From: Acrocarpospora phusangensis
GTDB taxonomy: Bacteria > Actinomycetota > Actinomycetes > Streptosporangiales > Streptosporangiaceae
DNA: 64,000 nucleotides
Direction of reading: 5' to 3'
Assembly: GCF_016862995.1 (NCBI RefSeq)
Contig: NZ_BOOA01000022.1
Span: 1 to 64,000 of the forward strand
Made by a program: the position numbers and the translations under genes. The notes below the pieces were generated by a model. It was not told where the DNA came from. It did no database searches and saw only the letters and a program-made list of their open reading frames with translations. Of this stretch, positions 59,400-64,000 are shown in pieces (positions within the stretch are counted from its first letter, which is position 1; every line of letters begins with the position of its first letter).

Positions 59400-60416
59400 G
59401 TGATCACATTTGACGGTGTCACCAAGCGTTACGCGGACGGGACCGTGGCTGTGGACAACCTCAGCCTGGAGGCGGCGAGCGGGACGATCACCGTCTTCGT
59501 GGGGCCGTCCGGCTGCGGCAAGACGACCTCGCTGCGCATGATCAACCGGATGATCGACGCCACCCAGGGCCGCATCCTGCTGGACGGGCAGGACGTCAAG
59601 CAGATCGAGCCGTCCACGCTGCGCCGCGGCATCGGCTACGTGATCCAGCAGGCCGGGCTGTTCCCGCACCGGCGGATCGTGGACAACATCGCCACGGTGC
59701 CGTACCTGCTGGGCTGGGACCGGAAGAAGGCGCGGGCGCGGGCCATGGAGCTGCTCGAACGGGTCGGGCTCGACGCCAAGCTGGCCCGGCGGTACCCGTT
59801 CCAGCTGTCCGGCGGGCAGCAGCAGCGGGTGGGGGTGGCCAGGGCGCTGGCCGCCGATCCGCCGGTGCTGCTGATGGACGAGCCGTTCAGCGCCGTGGAC
59901 CCGATCGTCCGGATGAGCCTGCAGGAGGAACTGCTGCGGCTCCAGTCCGAACTGCACAAGACCATCGTGTTCGTCACGCACGACATCGACGAGGCGGTCA
60001 AGCTGGGCGACACGGTCGCGGTGTTCCGGGTGGGCGGGCATCTGGCCCAGTTCAGCGACCCGGCCACGCTGCTGAGCGAGCCCGCCGACGACTTCGTGCG
60101 TGAGTTCCTCGGCCGCGACCGGGGCATCCGCCGGCTGTCGTTCATCCCGGCCGCCGGCGTCGAGCTCAGCCCGCCGCCGCCGGAGCTCGTGCTGGAGGAC
60201 GGCAAGCCGGTGGGGTGGAAGTCGGACGACGGGCTCCAGCCGTACGGGAGTTTCAATCCGGGGACGGACTCGCTGCGGGCGGCGCTGGACGCGTCGCTGC
60301 TGTCGGCGAACGGGATCGCGGTCGCGGTGGACGGCGACGGCAAGGTGCTCGGGGTGCTCGCCAGGGAGGCGCTGGACGGGGCGATCTCGGGCGGGCCGGG
60401 GGCGGCCCGTGGATGA
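59400..60416 (+). CDS. opuBA: Osmoprotectant/betaine ABC transporter ATP-binding protein (OpuBA type)
   Basis: A 338-residue ABC ATPase of the OpuBA/ProV class. Walker A is GPSGCGKTTSLRMINRM (about residues 35), the OpuBA-specific IGYVIQQAGLFPHRRIVDNI follows, with signature LSGGQQQRVGVARAL and Walker B VLLMDEPFSAVDP. The C-terminal ~110 residues diverge from full CBS pairs (LREFLGRDRGIRRLSFIPA onward) and are shorter. GTG start with AGAGG site. It leads a four-gene operon with two permeases and a binding protein. Confidence 0.92.
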   Translation: MITFDGVTKRYADGTVAVDNLSLEAASGTITVFVGPSGCGKTTSLRMINRMIDATQGRILLDGQDVKQIEPSTLRRGIGYVIQQAGLFPHRRIVDNIATVPYLLGWDRKKARARAMELLERVGLDAKLARRYPFQLSGGQQQRVGVARALAADPPVLLMDEPFSAVDPIVRMSLQEELLRLQSELHKTIVFVTHDIDEAVKLGDTVAVFRVGGHLAQFSDPATLLSEPADDFVREFLGRDRGIRRLSFIPAAGVELSPPPPELVLEDGKPVGWKSDDGLQPYGSFNPGTDSLRAALDASLLSANGIAVAVDGDGKVLGVLAREALDGAISGGPGAARG

Positions 60417-61080
60417 GCCGCTCGTCCGCTGGGACTGGATCGCCAGGAACTGGGACAACGGGAGCCCGCTGGCGATCAGGACCCTGCTGGAGAACCACGT
60501 CGTGATGGCGTTCGTACCGGTGGTCCTCGGCCTGGTCCTGGCGCTGCCGCTCGGCCTGGCCTGCGCCCGCTGGCGGCTGCTCTACCAGCCGGTCACCGGC
60601 GTGATGAACATCGTGTACGCGATGCCGTCGCTGGCCCTGTTCTCCATCCTGCTGTCGGTGACCGGCCTCACCCAGACCACCGTGATCATCCCGCTGACCC
60701 TGTTCTCGCTGGCCGTGCTGATCCCGGCCGTGGTGGACGGCATGACCTCGGTGCCCGACCACGTCCGGCAGTCGGCCACCGCGATGGGCTTCCGGCCGCT
60801 GCGGCGGCTGGTCCTCGTCGAGCTGCCGATCGCCACCCCGGTGGTCCTGGCCGGCGTACGGGTGGCCACCGTGGCCAGCATCAGCCTGGTCAGCGTGGGC
60901 GCCCTGATCGGCCAGGGCGGCCTGGGCGCGCTGTTCACCGACGGCTGGCAGCGCCAGTTCTACACCCCCATCGTGGTCGGCATCGCGCTCATCGTGCTGC
61001 TGGCCGTCTTCGCCGACCTGCTCCTGATCGCGCTGCAACGGCTGCTGACGCCGTGGTCGCGGGCGAGGAGGTCGGCGTGA
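60409..61080 (+). CDS. opuBB: Osmoprotectant ABC transporter permease 1 (OpuBB type)
   Basis: A 223-residue permease with about six hydrophobic helices. NIVYAMPSLALFSILLSVTG and DHVRQSATAMGFRPLRRLVLVELPIATPVVLAGVRVA (key SATAMGFRPLRRL as the ATPase-contact EAA loop) are typical of OpuBB/OpuBD. The GTG at 60409 overlaps the ATPase gene by 8 bp. The next permease gene overlaps its stop. Probable substrate: glycine betaine, choline or related compounds. Confidence 0.9.
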   Translation: MDEPLVRWDWIARNWDNGSPLAIRTLLENHVVMAFVPVVLGLVLALPLGLACARWRLLYQPVTGVMNIVYAMPSLALFSILLSVTGLTQTTVIIPLTLFSLAVLIPAVVDGMTSVPDHVRQSATAMGFRPLRRLVLVELPIATPVVLAGVRVATVASISLVSVGALIGQGGLGALFTDGWQRQFYTPIVVGIALIVLLAVFADLLLIALQRLLTPWSRARRSA

Positions 61081-61739
61081 ACTGGCTGATCGACTTCTTC
61101 GGGAACCCGGACAACTGGTCGGGCCCGGACGGCATCCCGGTCCGGCTGCTCCAGCACGTCGAGTTCTCCGTGCTGGCCTTCCTGATCGCGGCGCTCATCG
61201 CGCTGCCGCTCGGGCTGTGGGTCGGGCACACCGGCCGGGGCGCGGTGCTGGTGGTCCTGTCGGCCAACGCCGCCCGCGCGCTGCCGACCCTGGGCCTGCT
61301 GGTGCTGGTCGTGCTGCTGATCGGGGTCGGCACGATCTGGCCGGTGCTCATCCCGCTGGTGGCGCTGGCGATCCCGCCCATCCTGGTCAACACGTACGAG
61401 GGTGTCCGGGGCGTGGACCGGGACCTGCGCGACGCCGCGTACGGCATGGGCCTGCGCGGGCGGCAGGTGCTGTTCCGGGCCCTGGTGCCGGTCGCGCTGC
61501 CGCTGATCCTGCTGGGGCTGCGGCTGGCCGCGATCCAGGTGGTGGCCACGGCCACGGTCGCCGCGTACGTGGGTCTGGGCGGGCTGGGGCGCTACATCAT
61601 CGACGGTCTGGCCACGAAGGACTATCCGAGTGTCTTCGGGGGAGCGGTCCTGGTCGTGCTGCTGGCGCTGGCCGTGCAGTTCGGCTTCGCACTGCTCAAC
61701 CGGGTGGTCGTCTCCCCGGGGGTGCGCCAGGTCCGGTAA
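61077..61739 (+). CDS. opuBD: Osmoprotectant ABC transporter permease 2 (OpuBD type)
   Basis: A 220-residue permease. LLQHVEFSVLAFLIAALIALPLGLWVGHTGRG starts the first helices (key LLQHVEFSVLAFLIAALIAL), and GVDRDLRDAAYGMGLRGRQVLFRALVPVALPL is the coupling loop. GTG 61077 overlaps the upstream stop and has a strong GAGGAGG site. It forms the heteromeric channel with OpuBB. Confidence 0.9.
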   Translation: MNWLIDFFGNPDNWSGPDGIPVRLLQHVEFSVLAFLIAALIALPLGLWVGHTGRGAVLVVLSANAARALPTLGLLVLVVLLIGVGTIWPVLIPLVALAIPPILVNTYEGVRGVDRDLRDAAYGMGLRGRQVLFRALVPVALPLILLGLRLAAIQVVATATVAAYVGLGGLGRYIIDGLATKDYPSVFGGAVLVVLLALAVQFGFALLNRVVVSPGVRQVR

Positions 61740-61775
61740 TGTCTCCTTTACCTCCCGATTGTGAAGGGATCCTTG

Positions 61776-62687
61776 ATGAAACGCCTCATCCTCACCGCGG
61801 TCGCCGCGGTGTTCGCCTTGTCCGCGTGCGGGGGCGGATCCGACCCGCTCAGCCAGGCCACGCCGTCCGCGCCGCCGGCCAGCTCGGGAGGTTCCGCGCC
61901 CGCCGCCGTGACCGTCGGCTCGTTCGACTTCCCCGAGAGCGTGCTGCTGGCTTCCATCTACGCCCAGGCCCTGACGGCCAAGGGCGTGACCGTGACGGAG
62001 AAGCCCAACATCGGCAGCCGCGAGGTCGTCTACGACCAGATCAAGAGCGGCGGCCTGACCGTGCTGCCGGAGTACGTCGGCTCGCTGCTGGGCTTCGTGG
62101 ACAAGAACGCCACCGCCAAGAGCACCGCTGACGTGGTGGCCGCGCTGAAGACCGCCCTCCCGCCCGAGCTGGAGATCCTCACCCCGTCGGCCGCCGAGGA
62201 CAACAACTCCCTGACGGTCACCAAGGAGACCGCCACCAAGAACAGCCTCACCACCATCGAGGACCTGGCCAAGGTGTCGAAGGACTTCGTCGTGGGCGGC
62301 CCGCCGGAGTTCAAGGACCGCCAGGAGGAGAACTTCAAGACCGTGTACGGCCTGGAGTTCAAGGCCTGGGAGCCCACCGGCGCCACCACCGCCGACGCGA
62401 TCAAGAGCGGCACCATCCAGGTCGGCAACGTCTTCACCACCGACCCCAAGATCATCCTCAACGACCTGGTCTCGCTCCAGGACAACAAGAGCGCGTTCGC
62501 GGCCGAGAACGTGACCCCGCTCGTGAACAAGGCCGGCGTGGACGACACCGTGCGCACCACGCTGGACGCGATCTCGGCCAAGCTCACCACCCAGGGCCTG
62601 CTCGACATGATGAAGCGGGTCGCGGTCGACAAGGACGACCCGCCGGTCGTCGCCAAGGACTGGCTGACCCAGAACGGCCTGGTCTAG
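61776..62687 (+). CDS. opuBC: Osmoprotectant-binding lipoprotein (OpuBC/ProX type)
   Basis: A 303-residue lipoprotein. The signal MKRLILTAVAAVFALSACGG has a lipobox LSAC with Cys18. The mature domain shows VTVGSFDFPESVLLASIYAQ, NIGSREVVYDQIKSGGLTVLPEYVGSLLGF (key REVVYDQIKSGGLTVLPEYV) and PPEFKDRQEENFKTVYGLEF, typical of the QAT-family binding proteins for choline, betaine and similar quaternary amines. ATG 61776 was preferred over an in-frame start 15 bp upstream because the signal peptide begins there. Last gene of the operon; a hairpin follows. Confidence 0.92.
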   Translation: MKRLILTAVAAVFALSACGGGSDPLSQATPSAPPASSGGSAPAAVTVGSFDFPESVLLASIYAQALTAKGVTVTEKPNIGSREVVYDQIKSGGLTVLPEYVGSLLGFVDKNATAKSTADVVAALKTALPPELEILTPSAAEDNNSLTVTKETATKNSLTTIEDLAKVSKDFVVGGPPEFKDRQEENFKTVYGLEFKAWEPTGATTADAIKSGTIQVGNVFTTDPKIILNDLVSLQDNKSAFAAENVTPLVNKAGVDDTVRTTLDAISAKLTTQGLLDMMKRVAVDKDDPPVVAKDWLTQNGLV

Positions 62688-62696
62688 CACTCCCCG

Positions 62697-62730
62697 GAAC
62701 CCTGGCCCTCGCAGGTGAGGGCTAGGGTTC
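62697..62730. terminator. Hairpin between opuBC and the flavin reductase gene
   Basis: GAACCCTGGCCCTC (62697-62710) pairs with GAGGGCTAGGGTTC (62717-62730) with one G-T pair and a 6-nt loop. It ends 4 nt before the GTG of the next gene, so it may be both a terminator for the transporter operon and a structure that limits the next gene's translation. Confidence 0.65.
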
Positions 62731-62734
62731 TCCG

Positions 62735-63214
62735 GTGAGCGAGTTCACCGAGGCGATGGCGCAACTGGCCGGCGGCGTGGCCGTGGTCACCGTCAAGGAC
62801 GGCCGCGACGACGTCGGCAACACGGTCAGCACGCTGCTCTCGGTCTCCGCGCAGCCCCCGCTGATCCTGGTCAGCCTGACCTCCTCCAGCTACCTGGCCG
62901 AACTCCTGCTCCGCCAGGACCGCTGGGCGGCCACCCTGCTCGCCGACGGCCAGCAGGCCATCGCCTCCCGCTTCGCCACCCCCGGCCGCCCCGGCGCGCG
63001 GCTACTGCTCGCGGGCACCCCCCACCACCGGGGGGTCGCCTCCGAGGCGCTGCTCATCGACGGCGGCGTCGCCGCCCTTGAGGCCGAGACCACCCGGGTC
63101 GTCCCGGCCGGCGACCACACCCTCTTCCTGGCCGCCGTGCTCGCGGTCGACTACGTCGACGCCGCCAGGGCCCCCCTGGTCCGGCTGCGCTCCCGCTACC
63201 GCGCCGTCGGCTAG
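62735..63214 (+). CDS. Flavin reductase family protein
   Basis: A 159-residue flavin-reductase-like split barrel. FTEAMAQLAGGVAVVTVKDG, TVSTLLSVSAQPPLILVSLTSSS and FLAAVLAVDYVDAARAPLVRLRSRYR fit the HpaC family. GTG start; the usual ribosome site is replaced by the 3' arm of a hairpin. Its C-terminal part lies opposite an antisense frame of the next gene, which runs 213 bp into it. No monooxygenase partner is adjacent. Confidence 0.82.
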   Translation: MSEFTEAMAQLAGGVAVVTVKDGRDDVGNTVSTLLSVSAQPPLILVSLTSSSYLAELLLRQDRWAATLLADGQQAIASRFATPGRPGARLLLAGTPHHRGVASEALLIDGGVAALEAETTRVVPAGDHTLFLAAVLAVDYVDAARAPLVRLRSRYRAVG

Positions 63215-63982
63215 CCCGTGCGCCGACCGTACGGCCCAGACCGCGCCGAAGACGTTGGTGTAGTAGAGCGTGGAGATCAGCTGGATGGCCAGATCGGACG
63301 ACACGATCAGCCGGTAGAGGGCGTCGGGGCCGACCAGCACCAGGGGCAGGAGACCCAGCACGACCAGGGTCGCCCAGCCGGGCCACAGCGCCCGCCAGGT
63401 CCAGCGGCCGTCCCGGTGCTGCGCGACGAGGATCAGGATCAGCCAGAGGGCGGGCGCCAGCCCGGCCGCGAGCGAGATCACCTCCGGCTCCAGCGGCGTG
63501 GGGACGCCGAACCAGCGCACGCCGATCAGCGCGCCCCTGGACAGCACGCCCAGCACGCCGATGATCGTCGTGATCCAGCGGTACGGGGTGGAGGAGCGGA
63601 GCACGCGGTGGAAGAGCACGACGACCACCGCGGTCACGGCCGTCTCCACTCCCGCAAGGAAGATCGAGAGCGTGATCGGCCGCACGATCGCGTACGCCAG
63701 CTGCACCGCGGCCAGGCAGTAGAGCGCCCGCCGCAGACCGTCCACGCCGCCGGTCAGCAGCGGCGAGGAGAGCTTCGGCACGGTCTTGGCCGGACCGCGC
63801 ACGACGTGCCAGACGGCCCAGACGATCAGCAGGGCGGCGACCGCGTTGCGGATCACCCCGAGGTCCGGCGAGCGGCCGACCTCGCTCATGTAGAGATAGC
63901 CGCGGCTCATGGTGGCGGCGACGAGCATGAGGAAGCCGCCCGCGAGGATCAGGGCGAGGACTGCGTAACGGTATCGGGTCAC
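63002..63982 (-). CDS. Polytopic integral membrane protein, extended 3' end opposite the flavin reductase
   Basis: A 326-residue frame with about seven hydrophobic helices in residues 1-255 (VLALILAGGFLMLVAATM; VAALLIVWAVWHVV; AVTAVVVVLFHRVL; ATLVVLGLLPLVLV). GTG start with GGAGGAA site. From about residue 257 (GLADGAVAGAQPDQGG) the sequence is antisense to the flavin reductase and looks non-natural. A stop codon in the next frame sits at 63211-63213, so an indel upstream of it would end the protein just after the last helix in a CTAG overlap like that at 5808. No recognised family. Confidence 0.65.
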   Translation of the reverse strand: MTRYRYAVLALILAGGFLMLVAATMSRGYLYMSEVGRSPDLGVIRNAVAALLIVWAVWHVVRGPAKTVPKLSSPLLTGGVDGLRRALYCLAAVQLAYAIVRPITLSIFLAGVETAVTAVVVVLFHRVLRSSTPYRWITTIIGVLGVLSRGALIGVRWFGVPTPLEPEVISLAAGLAPALWLILILVAQHRDGRWTWRALWPGWATLVVLGLLPLVLVGPDALYRLIVSSDLAIQLISTLYYTNVFGAVWAVRSAHGLADGAVAGAQPDQGGPGGVDVVDREHGGQEEGVVAGRDDPGGLGLKGGDAAVDEQRLGGDPPVVGGAREQ

Positions 63983-64000
63983 GGCCGTTCCTCCCGAATG

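Overview
This window is chromosomal DNA from a high-GC actinomycete. GC is high throughout, GTG and TTG starts are common, genes often overlap by 4 bp (ATGA or GTGA), and the gene families (SARP/BTAD and ROK regulators, KstR-type TetR, many SDRs and flavoproteins) are actinobacterial. The style resembles Streptosporangiaceae such as Nonomuraea, but that is inference and no marker gene is present. About 59 protein genes are supported, plus two short leader ORFs, several operators and terminators, and an unusual number of tandem repeats. I saw no rRNA, tRNA, CRISPR array or transposase.

Layout. 1-6 kb: a truncated BTAD regulator, two flavoprotein oxidoreductases, an SDR of the peroxisomal MFE type and a DapB-like dehydrogenase. 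5.8-11.3 kb: a sulfonate-type ABC transporter with a DszA/NtaA-like monooxygenase and two flavin reductases, headed by a 27-residue leader peptide of the sulfur-operon type. 11.3-16 kb: a PP2C phosphatase and an McrBC restriction pair. 16-28 kb: a 1314-residue secreted ThuA/sugar-dehydrogenase/CBM protein, a ROK regulator and a divergent sugar ABC transporter operon with a Gfo/Idh oxidoreductase and a sugar isomerase. 27.8-35.8 kb: alcohol dehydrogenase, 3Fe-4S ferredoxin and PPOX protein; a GT4/methyltransferase/terpenoid-cyclase-like trio; GDP-mannose dehydratase; a P450. 36-41.4 kb: two operons that together encode oxidative L-fucose degradation. 41.7-49 kb: a repeat-bearing NlpC/P60 hydrolase, a PCD-VOC fusion, an SDR, a MarR gene divergent from two LLM flavin oxidoreductases, and an F420-reductase-like protein. 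49-57.6 kb: GntR and MBL genes, a thiolase, a KstR-like TetR regulator and a complete igr-type steroid side-chain operon. 57.7-64 kb: a membrane-tailed sigma-like protein, an OpuB-type osmolyte transporter, a flavin reductase and a membrane protein.

How the parts fit. Exact matches to the KstR operator TnnAACnnGTTnnA lie upstream of the thiolase, the P450, the PPOX/ferredoxin/ADH group, and in the GT4-gmd intergenic region; near matches lie at the kstR-like start and over the promoter of the igr-type operon. This suggests one steroid regulon spread over about 23 kb, and it links a glycosyltransferase cluster to that regulon. A second network is built on the palindrome ACATCNGATGT, which occurs at the start of the GntR gene (49.8 kb) and upstream of the fuconate operon (36.0 kb), so that GntR protein is the likely fucose regulator.

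The 38.9-47.2 kb stretch is unusual: four intergenic minisatellites (15, 30, 61-62 and 119 bp periods), a 54-bp in-frame repeat inside the NlpC/P60 gene, three DnaA-box-like 9-mers and a 22-bp perfect palindrome fall within 8 kb.
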